Positions 34,264-44,458 are shown, numbered from the stretch's first letter. The stretch is 64,000 nt of DNA from an uncultured Gemmataceae bacterium (GCA_937923405.1 CALDUY010000002.1:372001-436000), one strand, 5' to 3'. Numbers and translations: made by a program. Notes: generated by a model not told the origin, from the sequence alone.

Positions 34264-36999
34264 ATGAGACCTCAGGTTCTGAGAACGCTCCAGCTTCCGG
34301 GGCTTGTACTGCTCGTCATCTGTGCCTCGGGGTGGACCGCTCCAACTTCGCCGCTCGTGCCTGGGTTTGAGCGGTTCGGCACTGGTCCCACCGCTGAGCC
34401 GGTCCGTGACGGACGGCTGCTGCTTGGCGAACTTGGCTGCGCTTCCTGCCACAGTGGCGAGATCACAAAACGCCAGGCCCCGATACTCGACCAGGTCGGC
34501 AGTCGCGTGCGGCCCAGCTTTCTTCGCCAATTTCTCATCGATCCCCACAAAGTGAAGCCTGGCACGCTGATGCCACATTTGCTCCATAACGACCCCGAAA
34601 AGGAGCAAAAGGTCGAGGCGCTGGTTCAACTGCTCGCTTCGACGGGAACGTTGAAGCATGAACGGCCCGCTCCCAAGGGGATCAGCCAGGGACGCGAACT
34701 GTACCAAAAAATCGGTTGCGTGGCCTGTCATGGCACACGCGATAGCAAGGGCGAACCTGCTGTGACCTTCCCAACCTCCGTGCCGATCAGCGATCTAAAG
34801 ACCAAGTACTCGATCACGAGTTTGGCAGCGTTTCTGGAGAATCCCCTACACAGTCGCCCTAGTGGTCGCATGCCGCGCTTACTGAACAACGCCGAGGCCA
34901 AGTCGGTCGCCACCTATCTGCTCCAGGGAGCCACCCCCTCGCTCGTCGGCAAGGGAACGACCAAGTACGCCTACTACGAAGGTTCCTGGGCGCAGCTGCC
35001 GGACTTCAGCAAAATGCGGCCACGGGCCAGGGGCATCGCCTCGGGGTTCGACCTCGGCGTTGCTCATCGCGAGTACAACTATGGCCTCCGCTTCGAGTCT
35101 GTCTGGCAGGTCGAGCGAGAGGCTCTTTATACCTTTGTTCTCTCCAGTGACGATGGCTCGAAACTGTACGTCGATGGCAAAGAGGTCGTAAACAACGATG
35201 GCACGCATGGAACCCAGTCGCGCGAGGGGAAGATTCAGCTCGAAAAAGGGATACACAAGATCGTCGTTGACTTCTTCCAGGCGGGCGGCGAAGCCACCCT
35301 CGACGTGCGGGTCCGTGCCACGGGGTTTGGCGATCGATCGCTTGGCGATCTCGTCGCTTCGGACGAGGCTGGCTTGAGCGTCAAAACGAAACCCGATCCA
35401 GCTGATCCGGATGCAGTTGTCCTGCAGCCAGAATTAATCGCTAAAGGTAAAGAATACTTTTCCACTCTTGGTTGTGCGAATTGCCATCAACTGAAACTCG
35501 CGGGCAAGGAGATCGGCTCCAGTCTGAAGGCTCCACCGATGACGTCGCTCAACGTGAACAGGGGTTGTCTGTCGGTCATACCTGCCCAAGGAGTGCCGGC
35601 CTACGGATTGCGTGACGTCCAGAAGACAGCCATCGTCGCGGCCCTGGGGGCCAAGGCTCCGGCCCAGACTCCGCAAATGGTAGTTCGTGAGACGATGACG
35701 ACCTTCAATTGCTACGCTTGCCACGTCCGCGACAAGATCGGCGGTCCGGAGGAAGCGACGAACAAGCACTTCCTGACCATGCAACCAGAGATGGGCGATG
35801 AGGGCCGACTGCCTCCGCCGCTGGATGGAGTCGGGGCCAAACTGAACGCAGACTATTTCAAGCAACTGCTCGACCGCGGCGCAAACGATCGCCCGTATAT
35901 GCATACCCGCATGCCAGGTTTCGGATTGGCCAATGTCGAAGGCTACATTGCCGCTGTCGAGTCCCTCGACAAACTACCGCCAATTCCCTCTGTGCAGTTT
36001 AAGGATCCAGAAAGTCGGGTAAAATCGGATGCTCGTCATCTGGTCGGCGGCCTGGCTTTGGGCTGCATCAAATGCCACACGTTCAACGGCGTCAAGGCTG
36101 AGGGGGTGCAGGGCATCGATATGACCCTGATGCCGCGCCGTTTGAAGCGGGACTGGTTTCACGCCTACATTGCCGATCCGCAAAAGGTGCGACCGGGAAC
36201 CCGTATGCCCGCGTCGTTTCTGAATGGCAAAAGTGTGTTGCCCGACGTGCTGGACGGCACAGCCCTGACTCAAATCGAGGCGATGTGGCTGTACTTGAAA
36301 GATGGCTCGAAGGCTCGTCTCCCGGTGGGGATGGGCAAAGTTTCCATTCCCCTGGTGCCGTTTGATAGTGCCATTATCTACCGCAACTTTATCGATGGGG
36401 CGGGGAATCGAGCTATTGCCGTTGGTTATCCTGAGCGAGCGAGTCTGGCTTTTGACGCCAACGAAGGACGGCTGGCTCTGCTGTGGCAAGGGGCGTTCCT
36501 CGACGCGGCTCGGCACTGGACCGATCGTGGCGTCGGCTCCGAGGGACCGCTAGGCGATAACGTGCTGAAGTTCCCTAATGGGGCGACGTTTGCCAGGCTC
36601 GACAGCACCGATTCCGCCTGGCCACGTCAATCGCCGAAGCAACTCGGCTACCGGTTCCTGGGGTATCGTCTTAGCCCCGACGATCGACCGACGTTCCTCT
36701 ATCGCGTCGGCGAAGTGAACATCGAGGATTTCTTCACGCCCATTGTCGCTGGTCGGGATGTCGGCATGAAACGAACGATTACGCTGACTGCGACGAAGCC
36801 GATCGAGAATTTCTTCTATCGTGCCGCTGTCGCAGACAAGATCGAACCGCTGGCCAACGACTGGTTCCGCGTCGAGGGAGCCTGGAAAGTGAAGTTGCCC
36901 GCTGGCCAAATTCGCAAAGTGGGAAGTAAGAGCGAACTACTGTTGCCAATCCGTTTCCAGCAAGGCAAGGCGACGTTCACGCAGGAGTATGCGTGGTGA
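34264..36999 (+). CDS. Exported multihaem cytochrome c-like protein with PA14 domain
   Basis: The 911-residue protein starts with a signal peptide (LPGLVLLVICASGWTAP). Five CxxCH motifs are visible: CASCH (59-63), CVACH (152-156), CANCH, CYACH and CIKCH, so up to five c-type haems may be carried. Between the second and third lies a PA14-like domain (about 235-360; YTFVLSSDDGSKLYVDGKEV), a carbohydrate-binding module. A C-terminal beta-rich domain of about 250 residues follows. It probably shuttles electrons in the periplasm or at the cell surface while binding a glycan (inference). The gene after it, 46 bases downstream, encodes a dehydrogenase-like propeller and may donate electrons to it. 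Confidence 0.85.
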   Translation: MRPQVLRTLQLPGLVLLVICASGWTAPTSPLVPGFERFGTGPTAEPVRDGRLLLGELGCASCHSGEITKRQAPILDQVGSRVRPSFLRQFLIDPHKVKPGTLMPHLLHNDPEKEQKVEALVQLLASTGTLKHERPAPKGISQGRELYQKIGCVACHGTRDSKGEPAVTFPTSVPISDLKTKYSITSLAAFLENPLHSRPSGRMPRLLNNAEAKSVATYLLQGATPSLVGKGTTKYAYYEGSWAQLPDFSKMRPRARGIASGFDLGVAHREYNYGLRFESVWQVEREALYTFVLSSDDGSKLYVDGKEVVNNDGTHGTQSREGKIQLEKGIHKIVVDFFQAGGEATLDVRVRATGFGDRSLGDLVASDEAGLSVKTKPDPADPDAVVLQPELIAKGKEYFSTLGCANCHQLKLAGKEIGSSLKAPPMTSLNVNRGCLSVIPAQGVPAYGLRDVQKTAIVAALGAKAPAQTPQMVVRETMTTFNCYACHVRDKIGGPEEATNKHFLTMQPEMGDEGRLPPPLDGVGAKLNADYFKQLLDRGANDRPYMHTRMPGFGLANVEGYIAAVESLDKLPPIPSVQFKDPESRVKSDARHLVGGLALGCIKCHTFNGVKAEGVQGIDMTLMPRRLKRDWFHAYIADPQKVRPGTRMPASFLNGKSVLPDVLDGTALTQIEAMWLYLKDGSKARLPVGMGKVSIPLVPFDSAIIYRNFIDGAGNRAIAVGYPERASLAFDANEGRLALLWQGAFLDAARHWTDRGVGSEGPLGDNVLKFPNGATFARLDSTDSAWPRQSPKQLGYRFLGYRLSPDDRPTFLYRVGEVNIEDFFTPIVAGRDVGMKRTITLTATKPIENFFYRAAVADKIEPLANDWFRVEGAWKVKLPAGQIRKVGSKSELLLPIRFQQGKATFTQEYAW

Positions 37000-37045
37000 C
37001 AACTGGTGGTGAAAACAGTCTTAATATCCATCGAGAATATCCGTT

Positions 37046-38572
37046 ATGATGCGACTGCGATTTCCTCTCGGTTGGCTGTTGCTTGGGGCCATCCTGATGG
37101 TCACAACCTCGACGTTGTCGGGGCAGAGCAAGCGCAAGAAAGCCGCGACGACGGCGGCTACGGAAGAGCAATACTACAAGTTGCTCCGTTTCGAGACACC
37201 TCCGGAGCAGGTATTGGAAGCCGGCGCAATCGAGCCATTGCCCGAGGGTAAAATCGCCGTCGGCACTCGGCGCGGCGAGATCTGGATTATCGACAATGCC
37301 TACGATTCGGATCCAAAAAAGGCAAAATTTACCCGCTTCGCGCACGGCTTGCATGAGATCCTTGGTCTGGCCTGGAAGGATGGCTGGCTTTACGTCACCC
37401 AACGGCCCGACGTCTCGCGAATCAAGGACACCAACGGCGACGGTAAGGCCGACTTGTTCGAAGTCGTCGCCGAAGGCTGGGAGGTAAACGGCGACTATCA
37501 CGAGTATGCCTTCGGTTCACGGTTCGACAAGGATGATAACATCTGGATTGCCCTGTGTCTGACAGGGTCGTTCGATTCCAACAGCAAGTATCGCGGCTGG
37601 GCGGGCAAGGTCACGAAGGAAGGCAAATGGGTGCCGACGACCAGCGGCGTGCGCTCTCCGGGTGGGGTCGGTCTCAACGCCGACGGCGATGTGTTCTACA
37701 CCGACAATCAAGGTCCGTGGAACGGCACCTGCCATCTGAAGCAGATCGCCCCGGGAGCCTTCGTAGGGCACCCTGGCGGGTTCAAATGGTATCGTGAGCC
37801 GGACGCCCGCTATCTCGGCGACGCTCCCGCTCAGCCCAAGAGCGGCAGTCGCATCATCACCGAAGCCAAACGCATTCCGCAGCTGCTGCCTCCGGCAATC
37901 AGTTTTCCCTATGGCAAGATGGGGCAATCCGCCAGCGGCATCGATTGCGACCTATCTGGTGGCAAATTCGGGCCTTTCGAGAACCAACTGTTTGTCGGCG
38001 ATCAGACCCATTCCACGGTAATGCGGGTCTACCTGGAAAAGGTCAACGGACGGTATCAGGGAGCCTGCTTTCCGTTCCGTGCGGGGTTCGGTTCCGGTGT
38101 CGTGCCCGTGCGTCAGGGGGCCGATGGGTCGTTGTTCGTCGGCGGCACCAATCGCGGGTGGGGATCGCGCGGTCCCAAGCCATTCTCCATCGAGCGGCTC
38201 GTGTGGACTGGAAAGACCCCTTTTGAGATCCGCGAAATGAAGGCCAAACCCGATGGTTTCGAGTTAATCTTCACCAAGCCAGTAGATCCGGACTCGGCCA
38301 GAAATCCTGCTTCGTACTCGATGAAGACGTTCACCTACATCTACCAGGCCGCCTACGGTTCTCCCGAGGTGGACGAGACACGCCCAACGATTACAGGAGT
38401 CGAGTTGAGCGACGATGTCAAGCGGATTCGGTTGCGTATCAAGGGGTTGCAAGAGGGACACATTCACGCGCTGGAGGCCAAAGGAGTACGCTCTGCCGAC
38501 CAAGAACCGCTGCTACATCCCGAGGCTTACTACACGCTGAACTACATCCCCAGCGAGCCGAATGGAAAGTAG
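37046..38572 (+). CDS. Exported beta-propeller protein (soluble sugar-dehydrogenase/NHL-like)
   Basis: The 508-residue protein has an N-terminal signal ([20 protein letters not shown]) and a propeller with repeated blade cores ([44 protein letters not shown]-like and [18 protein letters not shown]). [12 protein letters not shown] calcium-type loop (about 131-141) is present. A C-terminal Ig-like region (about 400-500) ends the protein. The pattern matches planctomycete proteins related to glucose/sorbosone dehydrogenases, although cofactor residues cannot be checked. Its neighbour is the multihaem PA14 protein, so a sugar-oxidising redox pair is plausible. Confidence 0.75.
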   Translation: MMRLRFPLGWLLLGAILMVTTSTLSGQSKRKKAATTAATEEQYYKLLRFETPPEQVLEAGAIEPLPEGKIAVGTRRGEIWIIDNAYDSDPKKAKFTRFAHGLHEILGLAWKDGWLYVTQRPDVSRIKDTNGDGKADLFEVVAEGWEVNGDYHEYAFGSRFDKDDNIWIALCLTGSFDSNSKYRGWAGKVTKEGKWVPTTSGVRSPGGVGLNADGDVFYTDNQGPWNGTCHLKQIAPGAFVGHPGGFKWYREPDARYLGDAPAQPKSGSRIITEAKRIPQLLPPAISFPYGKMGQSASGIDCDLSGGKFGPFENQLFVGDQTHSTVMRVYLEKVNGRYQGACFPFRAGFGSGVVPVRQGADGSLFVGGTNRGWGSRGPKPFSIERLVWTGKTPFEIREMKAKPDGFELIFTKPVDPDSARNPASYSMKTFTYIYQAAYGSPEVDETRPTITGVELSDDVKRIRLRIKGLQEGHIHALEAKGVRSADQEPLLHPEAYYTLNYIPSEPNGK

Positions 38573-38975
38573 TGGTTGCTTGCAGCTGAACTGTAGTAAG
38601 GTTCGTGTCTTCGAGCTTCCGAGCAGAGGCCGTCAGTCCTCCGTGGAGGGCGCGAAACACAGAGGGCCGACGCCCTCCGCTTAGAGCAGAATCAGCGCGG
38701 CGTTTCCGAGCCACCCCTCAAGTCAGCTGCAATGAACTACTAGCCTTGTCGCCTGCTCGCGCGGCCACAGCGGTGCGGTTCGCCTTACGAGAAGGCGACG
38801 CAGTATCGATCCTTACATCGAAATCTACTTATGCTATCTTCAGTAGGGCAAAACTATCTCGCGACCAGTTGTTCGTCGTGGTGTGGATCCACCCACGATG
38901 AACCAAGCTGGTGGCGACTGCTCTCGCGCGGAGAACGGCGACGGTGCCTCTAAAACCACTACTTGGGCTAGCGGC
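38573..38975. other. Intergenic region with one strong hairpin, 403 bases
   Basis: GGAGGGCG (38645-38652) pairs perfectly with CGCCCTCC (38671-38678) around an 18-base loop, after the propeller gene stop; it may end transcription although no T-run follows. The remaining sequence shows no gene. Minus-strand frames across it read through from the small Cys-rich gene region and look like chance frames. Confidence 0.5.
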
Positions 38976-39299
38976 TCAACGTTCGTCGGCATGCCAGAGT
39001 TGGAAGCCGCGCGATAACCGCTGCCCCACAGGTTGTTGAGCAGCATGTACTCGAGCGAGAACGGCTCGTCGTTTGCGATGCGACTCGATGCGTTCTTCGG
39101 TTCCAGGGTCGCAGTGGTGGCCGCCGCGATGGCGAGTGATGTCGACGAGAAACACCTCACCACAGACCACACAGGTGGCCTTTTGCCAGACGGCATCACA
39201 GGCCGGACAGTACGGGGCTTCCGACTTGACCCCATCGTATCCGGGATCCCGACAAGTCGGCCCCGAGCAACACAGGCAGCTAGATTTCCTGGCGCGCAT
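38976..39299 (-). CDS. Small Cys-rich protein, likely zinc-binding (107 residues)
   Basis: The protein has CLCCSGPTC near residues 8-16, CPAC near 31-34 and CVVCG near 43-47, followed by HRGGHHCDPGTEERIESHRK, so two or more zinc-ribbon-like sites are likely. The ending (about residues 75-107) is less conserved-looking. An AAGGAG stands eight bases before the ATG at 39299, which supports real translation. Longer overlapping frames exist in other phases but lack such support. I do not recognise a family; a DNA- or protein-binding role is possible. Confidence 0.6.
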   Translation of the reverse strand: MRARKSSCLCCSGPTCRDPGYDGVKSEAPYCPACDAVWQKATCVVCGEVFLVDITRHRGGHHCDPGTEERIESHRKRRAVLARVHAAQQPVGQRLSRGFQLWHADER

Positions 39300-39597
39300 G
39301 ATCCGAACTCCTTGGAGAAAATGCCTGAGCGACTCCGCGCCCTCACCTTACCACTCCTAATGGCCAGGTCAAGCAAAAGCCGCGCTCAAGTATCTTGAAT
39401 AATTCCCGCACTAGAGCGGTAGTCAGAGCGGTTTGGGTGTGATACACTCGGGGTTGTTCGTCTTGCCAGCTGCCTAACGTTGATCGATTCGGAACAGATA
39501 TCTTCTCGGCAGTCGGACTGGCGCGAACGCAAGACTAAGCGCCGAGACGACGCCAACCGGATCCGCGTTCCCAATCCTTTTTCGCTTCGAGGATGGG

Positions 39598-40641
39598 ATG
39601 ACAGAGGTACGTTTTGAGCATAGCAGCAACTTGCCAGGGCTACTTGCGGACTTGGGAGTGTCGGTACTCATTTCGACCTACCAGGCCGGCAAAGTGCTAG
39701 TGCTGGGCACTTGGGAACGCAAACTGAGTTTGACCTTTCACAGTTTTGAACAACCAATGGGACTGGCGGTCAGCCCTCGTGCCTTGGCCGTCGGAACCCG
39801 ACGGTTGATTTGGCTGTTGCAACCGACTCGTGAGTTGGCTAGTCGGATCGAACCCGCTGGGAAACACGATGGAGCATTTCTCACTCGCTCCGCGGTGTTC
39901 ACCGGCTCGATCCACGTCCACGACATGGACTGGTGTAACGGCGAGCTTTGGGCGGTCAATACCCTCTTTTCCTGTCTCTGTACTCTCAGTAATGAGTTCA
40001 GCTTCGTTCCGCGCTGGCAGCCACCGTTCATCACCGCGCTGGCCGCCGAGGATCGCTGTCACCTCAACGGTATGGCGACGGAGGGCACCGCGCCGCGCTA
40101 CGTCACGGCTCTGGCGGAAACCAACGAACCCGCGGGGTGGCGAGCAAACAAAGCGAAGACCGGCTGCATTCTCGAAGTACCGAGTGGTCGAGTGGTCACT
40201 CGTGGATTAGCGATGCCGCACTCGCCCCGGTTGTACGACGGCAAGCTGTGGGTACTGGATTCGGGCTGGGGTAGGCTCTCCCTGGTTGATCGCACAACCG
40301 GTGCGGTCACGCCGGTCGGCGAAGTGCCCGGCTACACACGCGGACTCAGCTTCTTCGGGCCGTATGCTTTTGTGGGATTGTCGCGCATTCGCGAGACCAA
40401 TGTCTTCGGTGGTCTGCCCATCGCCGAGAAACGCGACGAGTTGATCTGTGGAGTTGGCGTGATCGACCTGCGTAGCGGAAAAACCGTGGCCACGTTCATG
40501 CTGCGTTCGGGAGTGGAAGAAATCTACGATGTTCGCGTGGTGCCGTTACGCTGTCTGGCGATTTCTGGTCCATCGCCGGACGTTGATGAAACACCGGCTT
40601 TGTGGGTAGTGCCTCCGCCGAGCAGTGCGGGGCAGAGGTGA
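39598..40641 (+). CDS. TIGR03032 family protein
   Basis: The 347-residue protein opens with EVRFEHSSNLPGLLADLGVS and VLISTYQAGKVLVLGTW, and has MATEGTAPRYVTALAETNEP in the middle and MPHSPRLYDGKLWVLDSG later, all recognisable as the TIGR03032 (DUF4915-like) family. It is a beta-propeller-like protein with no signal peptide, whose function is unknown. Family members often lie near glycosyltransferases and surface proteins. The next gene starts 40 bases downstream and encodes a large surface protein, so the two may be co-transcribed. Confidence 0.88.
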   Translation: MTEVRFEHSSNLPGLLADLGVSVLISTYQAGKVLVLGTWERKLSLTFHSFEQPMGLAVSPRALAVGTRRLIWLLQPTRELASRIEPAGKHDGAFLTRSAVFTGSIHVHDMDWCNGELWAVNTLFSCLCTLSNEFSFVPRWQPPFITALAAEDRCHLNGMATEGTAPRYVTALAETNEPAGWRANKAKTGCILEVPSGRVVTRGLAMPHSPRLYDGKLWVLDSGWGRLSLVDRTTGAVTPVGEVPGYTRGLSFFGPYAFVGLSRIRETNVFGGLPIAEKRDELICGVGVIDLRSGKTVATFMLRSGVEEIYDVRVVPLRCLAISGPSPDVDETPALWVVPPPSSAGQR

Positions 40642-40681
40642 CAATGGCTTGGCAGGACTTTGCACAACAGGGAGTAGGCTC

Positions 40682-43600
40682 ATGTCGTTGGTTTGGAAAC
40701 GCTCTGCTTCATCGCACAAGAGCAGAAGTTCGCGTTGGTTTCGTCCCCAACTGGAACGGATGGAAGAACGCCTCGCCCCGGCGGCAACGCTGGTCAAGGA
40801 CATCAACGCGCTGCCCACTAGCTCCAATCTCGTCTGGCTAACTTCGGTCAATGAGACCCTGTTCTTCGTTGCTGATGACGAGATTCATGGGGTGGAATTG
40901 TGGAAGAGCGATGGCACGGCGACGGGAACTGTACTCGTCAAGGACATTCGCCCTGGAAGTTACGGGTACTTTCCCTACAGTTCATTTCCCGAGGAACTGA
41001 CGGCGGTCAATGGCACACTGTTCTTCCGCGCCAACGACGGGATCCACGGCATCGAATTGTGGAAAAGCGACGGGACCGAAGCAGGCACACTACTCGTCAA
41101 GGATATTCGTCCGGGAAGCAGTTATGGGTATCCTGTCGGCTCCAATCCAGGTCAGCTAACCAAGGTCCAGGGCACGCTATTTTTTACCGCGAATGATGGC
41201 GTGCATGGGACCGAACTGTGGAAGAGCGATGGCACTCCCGAAGGTACAGTGCCTATCAAAGATATTAACGCTACGATTAGTGGATCATATGCCAACGGCT
41301 CGTTCCCTTCCTATCTCACTGCCGTCAACGGAGTGCTGTTCTTCGCCGCAGATGATGGCGTGCATGGAGTCGAACTGTGGAAGAGCGACGGCACTCCCGA
41401 AGGTACCCTGTTGGTCAAAGACATCAACTCCACAGTGGATGCAGGTGTGCCAGGCAGTTCTGCGCCGACGGAACTGACGAACGTCAACGGCCTCCTCTTC
41501 TTCGTCGCCAGCGATGGAAGTAACGGCTTCGAGTTATGGAAGAGTGATGGAACCCCCGAAGGCACCCTGATGGTTAAGGATATTTTTCCCGGGGAAACGG
41601 GGGCCAATCCCAGGCAACTGACCAACGTCAATGGCACGTTGTTCTTTACAGCGACTGATGACGTGAACGGTTTCGGTCTATGGAAGAGCGACGGCACTGA
41701 GGCTGGCACGGTCTTTCTTCGCTCACTTACGCCAACTGGATACCCTTTCACGACAAATGAACTAACCAACGTCAACGGGACTCTGTTCTTTGTCAACCAC
41801 GAGGCGGACACCGGCCGCGAACTGTGGAAAAGCGATGGGACTCCCGAAGGTACGGTACTCGTCAAAGACATTGTTGCGGGGACGGCAGGAGCCTATCCAG
41901 CCAATCTCACCCTGTTCCAAGGGCTGTTGTATTTCCAGGCCTCTGACCCAGATTTTGGAGCCGAACTCTGGCGTAGCGATGGCACCGCCGAGGGAACCTT
42001 CCGAGTGCAGGACATTCGTTCGGGAAGTGACAGCTCCTCTCCCCAGAGTCTGACCGTAAGAGGAAATCAACTTTTCTTCGTTGCTGACGATGGCATTCAC
42101 GGCCAAGAACTCTGGGTCTTCACCGACTCCAGCCCGACCACCACGGGGATTCCCGACGTCGACGTTCTTGAAGACGCTGCCGATACGGTCATCGACCTGA
42201 GACAACATTTCGACGACGTCGAGGATGGTCCCGCGGGGTTGACCTACACAATCATTAACGTCAGTAATCCCGGGCTGTTCACGTCTACTACGATCAACAG
42301 CAGCACGGACGTACTCACGCTCGACTACGCCGCCAATGCGTTCGGCGACTCGACAATCACCATTCGAGCCACGGACAGTAGCGGGCAATTCGTAGAGGCC
42401 ACCTTCACGGTTCGAGTCGCTGCGGTCAACGATGCTCCAGCACAGCCAAATACCTTCCTCTATCTGCCGCCGATTCCACCAAACCTGGCCAATCCGCCGG
42501 GGCGTGCCGTGGCTCAATTACTACTCGGAGCGAATGACGTCGATGGCGACCCGCTGGGCATCGCCGTGGTCGCGCTCACCGGCGCGGGCACCTGGCAGTA
42601 TCGAATTGGCACTGGTCCTTGGCGCAACTTCGGACCTGTCTCCGCGGCCGTCGCTCGCTTGTTGCGGGGCACCGATCTGGTTCGCTTCGTTCCCAATCGC
42701 AACTTCAACGGTGTCGCTACCATCACTTATCGTGCCTGGGATCAGACGACTGGCCAGTTCGGTGGTGTGGTCAACTTTACCAACCCCGCAAATGTGGGCG
42801 GCACCACGGCGTTCAGTGTCGGCTTGCGGCAGGGGATTCAACTGATCAATCGTGCTCCGGTGCTGCGACCGACCCCTCATGTGTTCACCGCGATTCTGGA
42901 AGATCGCGTACAACCCCGACAGCAGATCGGCACGATCCTGACCGGGCGTCTCAGTGATGCCGACCCTGCGGCTCGTCGTGGCCTGGCCATCCGCAACGTG
43001 ATCGGCAATGGCACCTGGCAGTTTTCCCTCAACGGCACCACCTGGACCAACTTCGGGGATGTCTCCGATACCTCCGCGCTGCTGTTGCGCGACGTCGACT
43101 GGATACGCTTCATCCCGACGAAGGACTGGAACGGCGTAGCGCGGATTCAGTATCGTGGCTGGGATCGCTTGGTGGGCATGCAGGGACAGAAACTTGACCT
43201 GACACAGATGGGCGTCGGCGGTAGTTGGACGTTCAGCGCGGCGCTGGCGGTTGCCTCGCTGACGGTGCGACCGGTGAACGATGCCCCAGTATTGCCGACT
43301 TCGCAGGTGGATTTACCGCCGCTCCCCCGTTCCGCCACCGACCCGGCGGGCATCGCCATAGCCTTGCTACTGGAGGGGACGACCGATGTGGACGCAGGGG
43401 CCTTGCAAGGGATCGCTTTCCTCGGGGCGACGGGCGGAGGCACCTGGCAATACTCGCTCAATGGCGGTGCGACTTGGATCAACTTCGGCGTGGTGAGCGC
43501 GGCGCAAGCGCGACTGTTGTTCGCCACCGATCTGGTACGCTTCGTGCCCAACGGTAGCTTCACAGGCAACGCGACATTGACGTATCGCGCCTGGGATCGC

Positions 43601-43711
43601 ACTAGCGGCACACGCGGAACGAGCGTGAATCTGACGGCGGCAACGTCGGTAGGCGGCAGCACCGCGTTCAGCCAGGAAATTCGCACGGCGATTCAGCCGA
43701 TCACGGAGTGA
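40682..43711 (+). CDS. Large surface protein with ELWKSDGT repeats and cadherin-like repeats
   Basis: The 1009-residue protein opens with a basic segment and RPQLERMEERLAPAATLVKD, the N-terminal motif shared with the protein at 15264. Residues about 40-480 hold nine repeats of about 50 residues with the core ELWKSDGTxxGTxLVKDI, the last degenerate (ELWVFTD); together they should form a propeller. Residues about 490-590 resemble a cadherin-like domain, and the rest holds three imperfect repeats of about 130 residues with the pattern GTWQYSLNG..WINFG and LVRFVPNGSFTGNATLTYRA. I chose the ATG at 40682, with GGGAG seven bases upstream. An adhesive or structural role at the cell surface is likely (inference). 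Confidence 0.85.
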   Translation: MSLVWKRSASSHKSRSSRWFRPQLERMEERLAPAATLVKDINALPTSSNLVWLTSVNETLFFVADDEIHGVELWKSDGTATGTVLVKDIRPGSYGYFPYSSFPEELTAVNGTLFFRANDGIHGIELWKSDGTEAGTLLVKDIRPGSSYGYPVGSNPGQLTKVQGTLFFTANDGVHGTELWKSDGTPEGTVPIKDINATISGSYANGSFPSYLTAVNGVLFFAADDGVHGVELWKSDGTPEGTLLVKDINSTVDAGVPGSSAPTELTNVNGLLFFVASDGSNGFELWKSDGTPEGTLMVKDIFPGETGANPRQLTNVNGTLFFTATDDVNGFGLWKSDGTEAGTVFLRSLTPTGYPFTTNELTNVNGTLFFVNHEADTGRELWKSDGTPEGTVLVKDIVAGTAGAYPANLTLFQGLLYFQASDPDFGAELWRSDGTAEGTFRVQDIRSGSDSSSPQSLTVRGNQLFFVADDGIHGQELWVFTDSSPTTTGIPDVDVLEDAADTVIDLRQHFDDVEDGPAGLTYTIINVSNPGLFTSTTINSSTDVLTLDYAANAFGDSTITIRATDSSGQFVEATFTVRVAAVNDAPAQPNTFLYLPPIPPNLANPPGRAVAQLLLGANDVDGDPLGIAVVALTGAGTWQYRIGTGPWRNFGPVSAAVARLLRGTDLVRFVPNRNFNGVATITYRAWDQTTGQFGGVVNFTNPANVGGTTAFSVGLRQGIQLINRAPVLRPTPHVFTAILEDRVQPRQQIGTILTGRLSDADPAARRGLAIRNVIGNGTWQFSLNGTTWTNFGDVSDTSALLLRDVDWIRFIPTKDWNGVARIQYRGWDRLVGMQGQKLDLTQMGVGGSWTFSAALAVASLTVRPVNDAPVLPTSQVDLPPLPRSATDPAGIAIALLLEGTTDVDAGALQGIAFLGATGGGTWQYSLNGGATWINFGVVSAAQARLLFATDLVRFVPNGSFTGNATLTYRAWDRTSGTRGTSVNLTAATSVGGSTAFSQEIRTAIQPITE

Positions 43712-43733
43712 AAAACCCCTACAACTCCCCGTT

Positions 43734-43852
43734 AGAGCGCTTTTCAACACGGTGCAGCGGTAGGGGGAGGAAGTTCGTTCGCAGGCTGAAGTCAGCGGCT
43801 ACCTGACGCAGGCTGAAGCCAGCGGTCTGTTACATGTTTTGCTGAGCGCTCT
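43734..43852. repeat. Dispersed palindromic element, copy B (complete, 119 bases)
   Basis: This copy has both ends: AGAGCGCT (43734-43741) and AGCGCTCT (43845-43852), a perfect eight-base terminal inverted repeat. Inside are GTGCAGCGG, GGAAG, TTCGCAGGCTGAAG and GCGGCTAC, then a second GCAGGCTGAAGCCAGCGG. The internal palindromes are less exact than in copy A. No target-site duplication is obvious. It lies 22 bases after the stop of the surface-protein gene. Confidence 0.75.
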
Positions 43853-44014
43853 AGGTTTGTACTAGGGAGGAGCGAGCACGTCTCCGAACCGGCTCTTATC
43901 ACGAAAGCGTTTTTTTATGAGGCTCAACGTGCTAGAATATTCAATGGCGTCAGTGAGGTGCCGGCCGACCTGACGGTTCCATTCGCGACGGCTCCCGGCC
44001 TGGACGTACCACCT

Positions 44015-44458
44015 ATGAACTTTCAGATCGACGTCACCAGTTCTCTACCTCGTGCCACCCCGGAACCCCCGCAGTCGCAAAGCTCTGCTGGCCCAGAAGT
44101 CGTCGATCTGCTCCGGCAGATTCTCGAAGTACAGCGTGAACAACTCGCCGCACAGCGAGCTGCTGCTGCTTCGCACGACATGTCGGCACGATGGCGTTGC
44201 TATCTTTCCCGCTGGCAGGAAGAGTTTCCCGGTCTTGCCGAGGGGTGCCGCCGTGCCATGCCTCATCTGGAACGCTCCTACGCGCAAATGATTTCGGATT
44301 TAACCGAGCGTCTCAATGATGAGGATGGGGTCGATAATGACTTCGCTCTGTCGGAGTTTCTCGATCGCTACGGGATGCGTCTGGCCCAGCTGGGCACGAT
44401 CATCAACCTAGTCAGTCCGCTGGCCGATGCCGGCGCGTCCCAGGGCGAGTCTACCTGA
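44015..44458 (+). CDS. Conserved-looking hypothetical protein (147 residues)
   Basis: From the ATG at 44015 the protein reads MNFQIDVTSSLPRATPEPPQ, a disordered start, then a helix-rich region with EVVDLLRQILEVQREQLAAQ and DFALSEFLDRYGMRLAQLGT. No membrane segment or enzymatic motif is seen. I think similar proteins occur in other Gemmata-type genomes, starting at the same MNFQI segment, but cannot check. A GTG at 43958 would add 19 residues. It is followed, tail to tail, by the D-aminoacylase gene with one base between the stop codons. Confidence 0.6.
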   Translation: MNFQIDVTSSLPRATPEPPQSQSSAGPEVVDLLRQILEVQREQLAAQRAAAASHDMSARWRCYLSRWQEEFPGLAEGCRRAMPHLERSYAQMISDLTERLNDEDGVDNDFALSEFLDRYGMRLAQLGTIINLVSPLADAGASQGEST

